A DNA stretch of 64,000 nucleotides from assembly GCA_025345505.1 (NCBI GenBank), contig JANVCC010000064.1, positions 3,795,538 through 3,859,537 of the forward strand, written 5' to 3'. The position numbers and the translations under genes are program-made. The DNA comes from Todiramphus chloris collaris (lineage: Eukaryota > Chordata > Aves > Coraciiformes > Alcedinidae). Under the pieces are notes generated by a model. It ran no database searches, had not been told where the DNA came from, and saw only the letters and a list, made by a program, of their open reading frames with translations. Positions 10,869-23,660 of the stretch are shown in pieces; the stretch's first letter is position 1, and each line of letters opens with the position of its first letter.

Positions 10869-11309
10869 TTTTGGCTTCCTGCAATTTCAGGGTAGGGAAA
10901 AAAAAAAAAGCAACGGGAATGTCAATTCAGATAGGAAATATATATCAATAATCACCACGTATAATGGCAAAATCCCATTTACTTCAGAGGAAATGACTGT
11001 AATGGGGAATGATGCATTAACCATAAAGAGAATGTTCAGTCTCAGAAGCAGAAATCCTTCTGCTGTAAGTGCTCAGCTTTCTTAGTCCAGTCCAGCTTTA
11101 AAACAAGAGGGGGTGTGTGTCTGAGAACGGTGCTAATGCACGGGGTGATGAACGGCCACGGGGAAAAGTTAACACCAACACCCTAGAGCAAGGGACAGGG
11201 GTGAACTATTTTGAGATGGTTTTTTATCTGCACCTGCATTGTATTTTATCACTAAAAAGGTATGCAAACTTTGAGGTATTGATGTCCACAGCAGAGATGA
11301 GCTGCAGTC

Positions 11310-11375
11310 CAGGGGCTCGGGTGGGGAAGAGGAGCGCATTCTTGCGCCGCGGCTGCGCAGGGTCCCCAGCCTCCA
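11310..11375. other. Small CpG-rich patch in intron 1
   Basis: Contains GAGCGCATTCTTGCGCCGCG followed by GCTGCGCAGGG, a dense CpG cluster in otherwise CpG-poor DNA. No exon is evident. Confidence 0.5.
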
Positions 11376-13656
11376 TCCCAGCCAGGCTGGGCTGCAGGCA
11401 CTGAGATGCTGAAGCTCTCAAAGCTGGCCCTTCAGGCACGTACAGAGCAGAGACGACTGCAGGCAACCTCCTCTCCTCCTCACCCCTTCAAATCCACCAA
11501 GGCTGAGTCACGCAGCTGGTCTGAACCCTCAGGTCCACAGAGCCTGTTTGTCCTCCAGAAGCGAGGTCTTAATTCACAGAAAGTTGTCCCCTCTGGCTAC
11601 TGCTTAGGACTGAATTTCCCCGTTTCCATTGGCTCTCCCTTTGCTATAATAAGCAAGAGATTCAAACCCTGCCGTCGGCAGAGCTGGGCCCTCTCTGTAA
11701 GAGGGAGCTTGCTCTGCTTGCGCGTTCCTGCTCAGAGAGGCAGCAGAAATTGCCAGCAGCAGCCTCTACCTCTGATCCACCTACGAGTTCTCTGCCTACA
11801 GAGGCACTGAGGGATTTGTGAATGAGCAATGGAAGGATGGAGACAGCCTGTAAAGAAAGGGAATGACTAAATCTTCCCTTTCATTACGTGCCTCAAGCCT
11901 AGACTAACTTCTTTTTCGTGAACAAAACCCCTTGGAGGGATGAATTCGTAATTTCAAGTAGTCCTGAATCTTTGGACCATAAAATATTGAGCTGTGTAAA
12001 TAAAGATTTTTTAATTATTTTTTTGGAAATTGCATTAAGCATGATGGAAGCACTTGGCTCTTCTCATCATAAGAATCAGTTCAAAGGACTGACTGACATA
12101 AGTTAGGAAATATGGATCATAATTTCTGCCAAATGAGTTTGAAAGAAGAACGCTGGCAAGTAGAGTCCTTTTCTTAGGATTATAAAGCAGACACCTTTTG
12201 GTTTTGCTTGGATGTGTGTATAAAATACGTACTGCTGTAAACTTAAATAGGTTTATGTATCTAAAGCTTGACTTTTCTCAGTCTGTGTTGGTTTATGGCA
12301 AAAGGACAGAAAAGAAAATGCTGTCTGGCTGCAGGCAATGACAAAAAGTGGGGTTTTTCTAAAGGTGGCTGCAGTTGCTGTTTGGGGCAGGTCAGAAGTC
12401 TAATAGTTCACTCCCTGTTTAGCCTACGTGTCGGACTCGGTCATGGCACGGGAGGTCCAGAATTCAACCCCCTTGTATAGCAGTGTGTACAGGGAAGCAG
12501 TTAGAAATTCTTTGCAAACAGTGAAATTCCAGGCTTTTCTCTGTGTGTGTGTTTGTTCCCAAACCGCTCATCGAGTGACCTTTAGAGATGCCTTAATTTT
12601 TGCAATTTTCCTCAATTGTTTATAGCATTAACAGCACAATAGTGAAAATGTGTCTATTTTAGGCTTTCAATAAACAATGGCACATGGAAGAACAGTTTTT
12701 CTAGCAAAATTTCTCTCCGTCCAATGACTTGATTATTTGATGTAGGAAAGGATACCCAAATTCCAAGTAACTGCCCGCGCGTCTCACAAACTGCTTAGTT
12801 GTTCTACGCACAAAAATGGCCACAGTGAAAATGTTCTTTCCAAATGGGTTTTGATGTGGGTTATTCAAATGTGAATTCCTCTGAATTCTCAATATGCAGA
12901 ATTCACTTGGTCACCAAAAATCATATGATATCGTTTCTGTTCTTATTTGGGTAACCTTACTTCTATAAATAGGGACAGGACAGGAAGATACCACTAGGGA
13001 TCAAGTTCCTGTTTAGAGTAGGGGGTTGGGTAGGTTCCTTTTCTGCAGTTGAAGAAAAACATCAAAGAACCCAGGCATTTTTGCAAGACAGAAACGACTT
13101 CAACGGAAGTGCACGGCAGAAGAATTACTCGTTCTTCCCTTCACTGAGCTTTGACTCCATCCTGCAAGCATTACCTTCTGTTGCTTTCTGCCCGTGATGG
13201 TTGGGACATCAAGTCCTCCTCCCTTTAACTGCGTGACTCTAACTGCAGCCACATCCTCCACGAAACACGAGTTCACTGGCAGAGGCCAAGATCCCCTTAG
13301 GAACACGCTGTGCGGTACAACATCCCCAAGTTAGGTCAGCGGATGCTCGAAGCAGCTCACAGCTCTGTAAAGACCCAGGTCTTGCCTGAAATACAGGAAC
13401 TTTCAGAGGAGTACAGGGAACTGCCTGACTGCACAGTGGCTGGGGAGGCTGCAAGATTTCAAACTGTGCTGTATCCTGTAGGTCACATAAATATTTATAG
13501 AAGGTGGCTGACAGCATGATAGGGGCTCGGTCCTTCTCTTCCTCCTCCTTCCCAAGGGGTGGCTGCTTACTCTCAGCTATCAAACACCAAGCTCAGGAAA
13601 GAGAGGCATGGGAAACACCACCAGAAATAAGTTTGGGAAAGGCACTGCTATGTATT

Positions 13657-13726
13657 TAACCCTGCTTCCCTTAATGGGAGAGCACACAGCTCTGCGTGCT
13701 GCAGAATTTAACTCATTACTGTGGAT
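13657..13726 (+). repeat. 70 bp direct repeat, copy B
   Basis: The partner of copy A. Unlike copy A it is followed within about 10 bp by a CR1-type tail (TTCTATGATTCTATTT), which may mark the 3' end of a CR1-mobilised element. Confidence 0.85.
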
Positions 13727-13733
13727 CGTTGCC

Positions 13734-13754
13734 CTAGACGTTCTATGATTCTAT
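13734..13754 (+). repeat. CR1-type 3' tail scrap
   Basis: TTCTATGATTCTATTTCTAG is the characteristic CR1 terminal octamer repeat, without a normal CR1 body before it. Confidence 0.6.
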
Positions 13755-15443
13755 TTCTAGTTTCCATAATTTAAAATGCTCATTTTTTTTCAGCTGGCAA
13801 ACTGCAGCCTGGCCACATGATGATGAGGATGATGAATATTTTTAAGTGCGAAGATTGGAGGGTTTGGGTGTGCGTCTCTGTTTTACATGTTTGTTTTCTG
13901 AAGTTATGTAAGATTTTGAAGGCAGACTTTTTACCCCCCCTTTTTTTAGCACATGTGCACTAAGTCGTTCCCCTCATCCTCTGCTTGTTAAAGCAAAAGA
14001 AGAGGGAAGTAAAGACTCATAAAAACTGCCCGGGAAAAAGGCAGGAATGTAGCAGCCATTTAACATTTTTAAAGAGATACATGGTTTTAAAAAGAAACAG
14101 GATATTATTTTCTTTAGAAAAATAACAAAGTCCTGAGCTTGCAGTTGCCAGTCACTCCACCAGGTCCCTGCGTGATGGAGGAGGAACGAGGCACAGGGAT
14201 TTTTGGCTGATTTTAATTGGTCACACACCACCAAAATTCCTCTGTCCTTTTATTCTCCCCTTCAGCTTCAGATGCAAAACCTTGTCATTCGTTTTGCCTT
14301 GCAATCATGGTGCTGCTTTTCTTTCTAGTTCTGGATTCCACTTGTCGTTTGGGTTCCTGGTTCACTTTGCGAAGCTTTTCTCCCTCCATCTGAATCTAGA
14401 AATGCACTGCTGCTCAAATGAAGAGCGGCACTCTCTGAAAGTATCAGGAGTCCTGGAGCTGGGGACGTATGAAAATGATGTCTCTCAGTTCCCTGATAAA
14501 ACCCTAAGAGTTGGCAGCGTCTCAGCTGCCTGATTCAGAAGGGCTCTGAATTTTGATGCAGAGCAATCACTGGAAAAGGGTGTCAGGGTTAAGGAAGAGA
14601 GGTAGTAACTGCTGATGTTAAAGGGGTTTGCAAAATTCTGAATATTAGCAAAACAGTCAAATAGAGATAGTACAAATAAATGCAAATATAAGGTAGTAAT
14701 AACTGAAAAACATTTAGCAGATGCCTCATTTTAATACTGGCCAGAAAGCTGCAGAGTGACCAAGGTTCCATTATTCAAATAGCACAGTGCAGGAGAGCAG
14801 GAGCTTTCATCCCAATACTATTAATACATTTTTAGCTAACCAGGAAGACAATGTCTTTACAGGGAGCCAAGTTAGAGGTTTTAGTATGCTCAATTATACC
14901 ATCTGGAGTTTCAGTGATAGCCAGAAAAGGAAGCAGTTGTCATGCTGATTGGAAATAAATAAGTTCCCTTGCAGCGTTCATGACAAACGTGATGCTTTCT
15001 TCTTTCTAATTGCTCTTCTTCCTATACAGAAATGAGCTGGAACAGAACAGAGATTTGCTGTACCTCTGTTTCCTATATCCAGGTCCCCTTATCACTAGGG
15101 CCTCTTTCCCAGCACGGGTGGGTTTTGGGCAGGGAGGGAAGCTGGGCCAGGTGGCTGCTCGCGGCACATGGTGCTAAGCAGGAGCCGCTCGCCACGTGAA
15201 CTGCAATTGTCTTGCTGCCACTTCGTGAGCACCTGCCTCCCCATCTGTCACCTCCCCCCTTACTCCGAGGGGCACAGCTCATCTTCAGCCACGGCTCTTT
15301 CAGCAGGCGGCCGCAGTGCCCAGCACAGCCCCAGCTGGCAGTGCCAGGACCTGCTGCTGAGAAACTCAGCAATAGGCACAGCGATGGAGCAGACCCGTGC
15401 ACCCCAATCCACAGAACAGGAGAGGGGAGCTGGAGACACAGAA

Positions 15444-16222
15444 ATCAGAGAATCACAGAAAGGCAGGGACCTCTGAAGATTATCAAGTCCAACCCCCTCG
15501 CCCATGCAGGAACACCCAGGGCAGGCCACACAGAACAGAACGAGGTGGCTCTTGAAGGTCTGCAGAGGAGACTCCACAGCCTCTCTGGGCAGCCTGGGCA
15601 CTGTCACGGTGAAGAAGTTTTTCCTCATGTTGAGGTGGAAATTCTTGTGTTTCCCCTTGCTACCATTACCTCTCATCCTATCTCAGGGCACAACTGAAAA
15701 GAGTCCGGCCCCTTCTCCTTGCCCCCCACCCTGCAGATATTTGTAACCATTCCTAAGATCCTCTCAGGCTTCTCTTCTCCAGGCTGAACAGCCCCAGGGC
15801 TCTCAGCCTTTCCTCACAAGAGAGATGTTCCAGTCCCTTCAGCATCTTCGTAGCCCCCCTTGGACTCTCTCTGGTATTTCCCTGTCCTTCTTCACCTGGG
15901 GAGCCCAGAACTGATCACAACACTCCAGATGTGGCCTCACCAGTGCAGAGTAGAGGGGGAGGAGAACATCCCCTGACCTGCTGCCCACACTCTTCTTCAT
16001 GCCCCCCCCCCCCACCCCGGAGACCATTGTCCTTCCTGTTCAGAAGGGAATGTTGCTGTCCCATGAAGAACTTATTGTCCACGAAGACGCCAAGGTCCCT
16101 CTCCATGGGGCTGCTTTCCAGTGGGTCTACCCCAACCTTTACTGGTATATGGCGGAGTTCCTCCCCAAGTGTAGCACTCTACACTTATTCTTGTTGAACT
16201 TCATTAGGTTTTCCTTTGCCCA
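15444..16222 (-). mobile_element. CR1 LINE fragment, minus strand, about 780 bp
   Basis: The 3' end lies at the low coordinate (AGAGAATCACAGAAAGGCAG, then the 3'UTR and ORF2 C-terminus). Reverse-strand frames give pieces of CR1 ORF2 such as [36 protein letters not shown] and GNGSKGKHKNFHLNM. The ORF is broken in several places and the copy is 5'-truncated. An internal CCCCCCCCCCCCCACCCC run lies at about 16004-16018. It shares its subfamily signature GNGSKGKHKNFHLNM with the copy at 24462. Same orientation as UBASH3B. Confidence 0.93.
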
Positions 16223-16423
16223 GCAAAGGTGAGCTACCTAATGTCACACAGGTCACGGCAGGGAGGGTGGTTTTGCTAGGGATGCTCTGATGTGCTGCGT
16301 TCTACCTGGCTTGGGGCTCCGTGGAGAAACACGTGCTTGCTTTTCTGCCCCCAGTTCCTTAAGGCAGCCCTACTTTACTCCTTTGTACGTAGAATTTTTT
16401 AGTGTCATGTAGATCTTTAGGAA

Positions 16424-16451
16424 GAAGAAAGAAAGAAAGAAAAAAAAAAAA
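16424..16451. repeat. GAAA/A-rich simple repeat
   Basis: A short GAAGAAGAAAGAAAGAAAG run followed by an A tract. Confidence 0.85.
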
Positions 16452-16882
16452 GCCACAACTAGCACTTTAAAGTGCCGGTGTTAACATTTTCCAGCTTCTT
16501 GGGGTTTCAAAACAGGAAGTTTGGGGGCGGTGCAATTGCACAATTTGCCAGAAAGCTGCTGTTCCGTGAGGTCGGTGACACTGGCTTGCACCAGGAACTT
16601 GAGCCCTGTAGGCCAACGAGGCCCTCGTTTGCTGGGCCCAATTCTCGATGCGATGTGAGGAGGTTTTGATGTGCTGCTCCTCGTAGTAGGAGCCTTCTGG
16701 TTTTAGCTCCTCTTGAGTGTCAGTGGCGAGTTGACTTGTTTTCCAGAGAGGGAGTAAACCCCAGAGATAAGGGGAAGTTTTCCTAGCTCAACAGAGAGGA
16801 AGCGGGTAGAGATAAGACAGACCAACAGCAACATGGTGCAGCTAAAGACTGAAAAACAAAGCACACAGCTACTCAGTTTGGA

Positions 16883-16906
16883 TCTTGTGATGCAACTTGT
16901 GGTGCA
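16883..16906. repeat. 2 x 12 bp tandem repeat
   Basis: CTTGTGATGCAA followed by CTTGTGGTGCAA, one mismatch. Confidence 0.7.
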
Positions 16907-18011
16907 AACTTCCTTCTGGGTCAGAGTCCAGGTCTTTGTACGGTGCGCATCCTCAGAGGGAAAGTTTGAATGCTTGTCTGACCTTGCTCCGACTTGAGAT
17001 TTGGACTACACCATCCAGTGCAAACAACAAGCACGCCCAAAATCTTCTTCAAAGAGGGTAACGCATCAGGCTGGGGCCCTGCACAGCCAATTCCATTCCC
17101 TATTTCAGTCCCTTTCCATCTAGCAGAGGGAACACATCACCAGTAAATCCCAAACGGATCACAATGAAGTCCCACCGTGGTCTCCACAGTCAGGCTTCGT
17201 GGGCCTATCTGTAATTTAATACTGAAGTTGGTCGGTGTCTGAGATGGAATCACTTTCTACAAAGAGGAAAGGTGATGCTTCGTATCAAAGCAGTGCTCTT
17301 TTGTGGTCAGCTTGAATAAGCTGTTTGCCAGAGATGAAAGAGGTAAGACACCCATGTCCTGACAGCAGGGCTCAGCAAGCTTCATTTGGTATTCTTTGCA
17401 CTAGTCGGTTTTTGCTTTATTTCCTGCATTTGGAAGAGCCTAGCTGTGTTGATGCTGACACTTATTTTCTTCTCAAGCAGTTATTTTCTCTTCTTCACGG
17501 GCAACGTCTGTTCGTCATGAGCAATCTTACATGTTGTATGTACTGATGGACTCACGGCTTTGCTGAAAAGGCAAACCCCACAGAGAGAAAATGGGAAGTA
17601 CATGCCTAGTGAGAAGCTAACCATGATCTCACACCTAAAATAGACTCACGCGAAGCAACGAGAAGGAAGTCTAAGAAATTAAGGAAGGTGGAAGGAAGAA
17701 GGGTGGGGTGCTGAGATAGCTGGGTAAAAGGCAAGACGAGATATAGCCTCAAAATAGCCTCCTGCTCTAGACAGCTCTGTTCAGGAAATTTTTTTAAGAC
17801 TTGCTGTTTTCTCTAATAGAAATACTTAAAAATATTTCATATAGGTGTTCCTCGCTCACTGCTTCTTGCCATCTAGATAGGACCAAGTTACGTCAATATT
17901 TGTATGGGAGACCTGGGCAGGAACCCCAAAGTGCTACAGGAAACAGGGGAAAGGAGGGTTAATGCAGCAGATAATGAGGCACATTTGCCACTGACTCAAG
18001 GCTAACACCTT

Positions 18012-18034
18012 CCCCTCCCCCCCCCTCCCCCCCC
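18012..18034. repeat. Poly-C tract (G-run on the gene's strand)
   Basis: C4-T-C9-T-C8 on the plus strand. On the UBASH3B pre-mRNA this reads as G8-A-G9-A-G4, enough G runs for a quadruplex. Confidence 0.85.
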
Positions 18035-19929
18035 AGTACTCTGGGGGTTGGGAGTGCCATGGTACTAAGAAGATCCATCTTTGGGTGAGAAACTGCACAC
18101 TGGTCTCGGCCTCTTGCCTCAGAGATTCTGAAGTGTGTGGTTAAACCAGTAAGCTAAAGCTAATGTCAAAGTTTCCATTAAGGGGGGGGGAAAAAAAAGT
18201 TAGTTAGCAAGCTCTGATCTGAATTTCAATTTAGGTGACTGTATTTGGTCTTCTTCAGCTTGCTCCATGGTCCTCTGCTAGTAGAAGTCTTAGCTAGTTG
18301 TGATGAGCTCTCTGAAGTAATCCTGCAGACCAGGACAGTGGAAAAACTGCAGTCAGATGAAGCTGTAAGAAAAGCTTTGGTGCAGATTTGTAAGTTAGCT
18401 CAGCTTTGGCTTGCCTCTTCTTGCAAGAGGTGGAAATTTAAGAGAATTTGGATGCTTTTGGATGTCCTGTACACTAAAGTAAGTTGGGATATTCAAATTG
18501 GAATGACATAAAAGGGAACAGGAAATGAAGAATTGTGATAAACTGAGAAACAGTGTGATAAAGAAGGATCTAAGAATGTAATGAGAAAAGTTTACCACAG
18601 ACTGGGAATATTTCCCTGCATGCTTTCCTGATGTTCTTATGGCCTGTCAGTTGTAGCTGTCTAGTCTTTATTCCAGTATCTGATCATATTCTTGCAGAAT
18701 ATGCAAGTGAATTACAAAAAAAAAAACATATGGGAAGACCTTAATGAGACCTGGATTTAGTAATTATCCCTACACCAATGAGTACTTATGCATATATTTA
18801 ACTTCAAGCATGTACTTAGAGACTTCAGTGAGGCTCAACTGCTCTTCTGCAGGTTATGTGCTGAAAGGTTATTGCAAATCAAGGCTTTGAGACTGTTCTT
18901 TCTCCTAGCAGAATTTCTCTGTCCCCTCGCCACGAGATTCTCCTTGACTCAGTTCACAGCCTTCAATTAAGGGCTCCTAAATCTAGTGGCTATCGTGATG
19001 CACTCGTTACTCTAGTGCTTAGTTCTCATCCTTGTGGAAGAGTAACTTCACTTTTCTGTGCTGCAAGATTAACACCCAGTACTTGGCACAGTGGGGCTAG
19101 GGCACAACCCCAGTGTAGATCATGAAACATCAGCTCAGTGGATCTCTCCCCCAGTCATTTCAGTTTCATCTGAGTAAACGCAAGCAGTGTTAGTTAAAAG
19201 TGCTCAGCACACGTTTTCATCTGACCCCAAGGGATGGGAATTCCCAGGGGCTAAGCACTGCTGAAAACCAGCTTTACAGCACTGACCATAAAGGTGCTCA
19301 ACTCTTATTCAGTGTTTTCCACATCAAGAATCAATGTGAAGTGGGTGCCACAGTCTAGTTATGTCCTCTCCTTTCTTCTCCTCTCAGCATTATCATTTTA
19401 ATTTCTGACACCTAAGTTGTCGGGTATTGGGAACAACGGACTGGGAGTAAATAAGGAGACAGTCCTGGCTCCTTCAGCCTGTACAAAGCTTGTTGTGTAT
19501 TCGTGTGAGGATCGAGACATCACTGGCCTGTCCTCTGCTCCTCTAGTCATGTGCTTGGCCAATATGACTGCTGATGTTCTGTGACTGCTTAGGTACCTAA
19601 CGGGTTGGAGATTTGGGTCTTCCCTCCAGTTAAGGGGTTTGACTGTGAGCACTCTCGGATGAGATGTGTTGTCTGAGCATGAAGTGTTTTTTCTCATGAT
19701 GTTCCCTTTGCCAGTCACCAAAGGCAGCTAGCACCTCGCCTCAGCGCTTCACCAGGAGCATCTCTCATGTGGAGGCACGCTGCATCCCACTGCCAGGGCT
19801 GTGTAGGAGGCCAAGACTTGGACGCTTGCCTTGAAGACCTTGTTATCCAGATTGATCTTTTCAGGCAGGTATTGTTAGACAGACAGACAGGCATGCACAC
19901 TGGCATCACTTCATTTCCATAGCGTAGCT

Positions 19930-19975
19930 CTCCCCCGCGCCCCAGCGCGAGCGCTGCCGTGGGGGTGTGCGTCTA
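19930..19975. other. Small CpG cluster
   Basis: CCGCGCCCCAGCGCGAGCGC and the bases after it hold about seven CpGs in 45 bp. No associated exon seen. Confidence 0.45.
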
Positions 19976-22052
19976 AAATTATTCACGATGCGCATCTTTT
20001 AGCCCCGATCCCCATCTTATCTGCTCTGTGTGCGCTTGAAGGAGGGCAATGTGGCTTTTTTTTTTTTGCTTACATGCAGGAGAAATGGCAATAATACTGC
20101 AGCCTTTCTGTTTCCATCGTGCTGAGAAGGTAGCCTGGCCTGTGATGTGTGTCACTGAGTCACTTTGCTGGGCAGGCAGCGGCATCGTTAGCCAGTGTGG
20201 CACGTCAGCGGTGACACCCAGGAAGAGCACCTTGCAGCACTGCAATAAGAGCTGTGCTGACAGCAAGACCCCCTCTCTCTGCCCTGTCAAGAGTGGGCTT
20301 TTGGGAGATGAAGTAAGAAAGAGCTATAAATGAAATAAATGACGGGTGCTTGGCATGGATAAGGGATGCTTATAAAGTCCCCTTGGTTTTAATAGAGTAC
20401 TTCGTTATGCAGGCGGATGTGATAAGGGTAGAGGACCTAGACTGCCATGAGCTTCCTTCTTGGGAAATATTTAAGAGCTGCCTTGTGAAAAGCAGGCAAG
20501 AAAGGAGAATACTAATGGCAGTTCAGAATAATTCATTGCAGTAAATTTTAGAGGCTTGTAGCAAGGCGTGTGTGGTAAATCGTGTGTCTAAGTGTGCTGT
20601 AAGGGAAGGAAGAGCCCTTCTGGAGTCCAGAATCCCACTATTCCAAGAGATAAACTCATTCCAGTGGGTTTCACAGCAGTAGAAAGCTGAAGTCCTGCTT
20701 TTATCCCTGCTCAGCATTGCCTTCTGAAAGCAAACACATTCACTGCCCTTTGAGCACCAGCACCCACAGTCTGCAGCCCGAGCCTGCTGCTGGTCTGCCA
20801 TTCACCAAGCCAGGAGACAGGCTTAGAGAGCCTCAGATTAAGGCAAAAAAGAGAAAACACCAAATTGTAAGCTGAAAGAGTTGGAAAAAATGGAACTAAC
20901 TTCTCAAAAATATCAGTAAGGTGTGATTTCCTGTGATTACCTACTGTGTTTTTCCTAGGTTTTAAAATTTGAGGGTATCCTACAAACACGTTTCAAGTTT
21001 TTCTCTGCAGTGAGGCCATTCTTTAGTCTGGTTTTCAAGGGTGCTGAGGCTCACAGGGCTGTGCTGTGTGTGCGTGTCCGCGAGTCTCTCCAACTTCCTA
21101 CGACAACTTCTGAACCTACTACTGTATTTAAACCCAGTGTGACAGAGACGTAGAGCTGTTGAGGGTATTTCATGTCTGGCAGCTTCTGTAAAAATAGGTT
21201 CTTAGATAGCTCTGAGTAACCTCAGGAGTGCACCAGCTGGCAAAGGCTGTGAGGTGAGCTTACTTGTTGTTAGACAGCAGAGGATCCTCGCACAAACAAG
21301 CCCTAAGAAATGTTAGAGGTGTAAGAAAAGCATCAGCCATCACAAAGACATGTGCATAAAACGAGGCTCTGTGAGTTCTGGCGTTTCTGGAGCCAGCTGT
21401 TCAAAGGCAGGGGAGGTTCAAAGGCAGCTACCACACGCTCTGCACCTTCTTCTGCCATAGATTCATCGGGGTAGGCAGGGCTTTTGTGCAGACGGTGAAA
21501 GCCTGAGCAACATCAGGACTGTGCAAGAGTTCAGATATGGAAGTGTGTAAATGATACCAACACAAGTACTTTTACACTGCCACAGTTGCAGGTGTATTGG
21601 GAAAGTTTTGCAGAAACTACTCGCCTGGGAAACCCCAAAGGGCAGAACGTGTGTTTCGACAAGACCTACGTGTCTCAGGGATCCCACAACTACAGGAGTT
21701 GAGGCTTCAAGAAAACATTTCCTCTTTGCCCCTCCTGCAGTTTAACATATAATACTTAATCTCCACAAAGCACATTGGCAGACTTGTTTCTATACAGGGT
21801 GTGAATAAATTGCCTGGAGTGAAGCTGAAGTGACTGTCAGGGCAAATTCTGTTGGTAGGAGACAGACCTTGGTACCATTTTCTGCTGCTCAACACTCACT
21901 CTCCTGCCTGTATCAAAGTTTTGGGATGTTTTATGGATGCTAAGCCCAGTTCTGCATGGATTCCTATGTGGACAGAGTAAACTGCATAGCAATGACTCTA
22001 TCCTGCAAAAGAGATAAACATGCAGTGTGCTAAACTGCATCGAGACCAGAAG

Positions 22053-22140
22053 GCTTTCAGAAGAGCTCAGCATTAGCCTAATTTTGCTCCCAGTGGTATT
22101 GAATGAGGCAGAATTAGGCTAGAGCTGAGCCTCTGAAAGC
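22053..22140. repeat. Long imperfect inverted repeat (hairpin)
   Basis: Left arm 22053-22085 and right arm 22108-22140 pair with a 22-base loop. By hand: nine pairs (GCTTTCAGA), a two-base bulge plus one mismatch, seven pairs (GCTCAGC), a two-base stretch with one mismatch and one wobble, ten pairs (TAGCCTAATT), a wobble, then TGC. The wobbles are G-U only if the plus strand is transcribed. It could be a palindromic transposon remnant or a microRNA-like hairpin; I recognise neither. Confidence 0.75.
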
Positions 22141-23660
22141 TGTACCCTACCTTCCTCTTGCTGTAGTTGTCTAAAAATAAGGAGTCCAATTAAATCAACA
22201 GCGGTACAAAGTATGAGGGAATGTATAATTAATTAAAATCAAAGACTGTCTTACAGCACTGATCAGCATTTAGCAATCCTGCCACCAGCTCGTACTCTTT
22301 TCATTCTTCCTTTTTAATCAGTGATTATTGTCGTATCTCCTTACACTATGATCACATATTCTGGTAGGATTTCAATACGACCGTGCTCCTTGGGAGCAGT
22401 AAACCTAGTCACAGCAGGAAAATAGGAAACTCCATTAAAAGAGGAAGGGAAGAATCTGTTAGCAGCTCCAGCCCTGGTCCTGACAGCTAACTGGAACCCC
22501 AGTAGCAGTGAAGGATAGAAATTTGCTCACTGTGATAGCCCTGAAATGAAAGCCTGAAAGATAAGTCATCTCTCAGACCTATTGCTTTCCCTATTGCTAA
22601 TGTTCTTTATCTAGCACTCCCCCTTCCCCCCAAAAATGGGGGTTTTTTGTTTACTAAGAGAGTGTAAGGCAGCCAGCTGTGAGCAGAGGGCTTTGTCACC
22701 TCCCAAACAAGTGTTTCACACTTCTGCTCTTCCAGTGCAGCGTGAAGGGAGCTGGAGAGGATGTGCTCTTCTCAGTTACCCTGGCAGGAATCCTCAGAAG
22801 CTGTGCTGGAATCACAGCAAATCTGGAGTGACTCCATCTGGGTTGCTGGGAGCAGAATCTGGCTTGTCTTTTGAGTGTCAGCTGTTAGCAGGAAACAGTA
22901 AGACAACATTGAAGGAGAATCCACATTATCCCGTTCTGGTGGCTCTTTATCAGTTTCTGCCTAGATTTCTCCATTTTAACATTGTCTGGTCGAATTTTAG
23001 GTTGGGTCTCTTTCTTTGTGGCAGTAAATGTGCACAGTTAAAAAGCCCCATGATGTGGCACTAGCATAAGGGTGACTTTTGCCTCAAGGAAAGACTGAGG
23101 GGGATTTGCTCCAAAAAAACCCAGCAATGGTGGCACCAATCGCTCACTCTGTGGGTAGTTTCAGTGATCTGAGTGAATCTTGCAGTGGTGGCATCCTTCC
23201 TTTGAAGTATAGTTATTCATACTATAGATATCTGCATTTAAACTTGTCTTTACAGTCAAGGGAGGCACTTGAAGGGCACGTTTGCTTTTGTCAAGGGTAC
23301 CAATTTGAAATAGGTCGGATGACTCACGCTCTCTAAGTGCCTGTTTTTCCCCATTGCCTGGAAAAAAAGAGAGATGACTAGTCCAGACATGGGCATCACC
23401 TACTGACATGTGAGGTTATGTGAAAGTTCTCCAGCCCTGTTTTTCAGTGCCTTTTCTCTGCCTCTCGTTGGTGCGCTCTCTCCTTCTCTCCTGTGTATTT
23501 AGATCCTAAATTCTCCTTGGTGTTGTAAACTCCCGTAGCGTGTGACGTCAGCCCGATGGCATCTCAGAGCCTTTCAGCAGTGCCATCACAAAAATAACAG
23601 TACAATGCGTTCCGATTAGTACATATAGATAGAAAGACATAAGCTGTGAGAGACAAACTG

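Larger units (their letters stand above)
10530..15440. other. UBASH3B: Intron 1 stretch with a duplicated 70 bp sequence
   Basis: Contains the paired 70 bp repeat (10799-10868 and 13657-13726), a CpG-rich patch at 11310-11375 and a CR1-tail scrap at 13734-13754. The rest shows nothing I recognise. Confidence 0.6.
16225..23658. other. UBASH3B: Intron 1 stretch, mostly unique
   Basis: Holds a GAAA repeat, a 2 x 12 bp tandem, a poly-C tract, a small CpG cluster and a long hairpin, listed separately. No CR1 and no coding gene recognised. The reading frame at 22636-23064 has no familiar domain. Confidence 0.6.

Noticed and set aside
22636-23064. 142-codon plus-strand frame in intron 1
   Set aside because: No family resemblance and mixed composition; consistent with chance.
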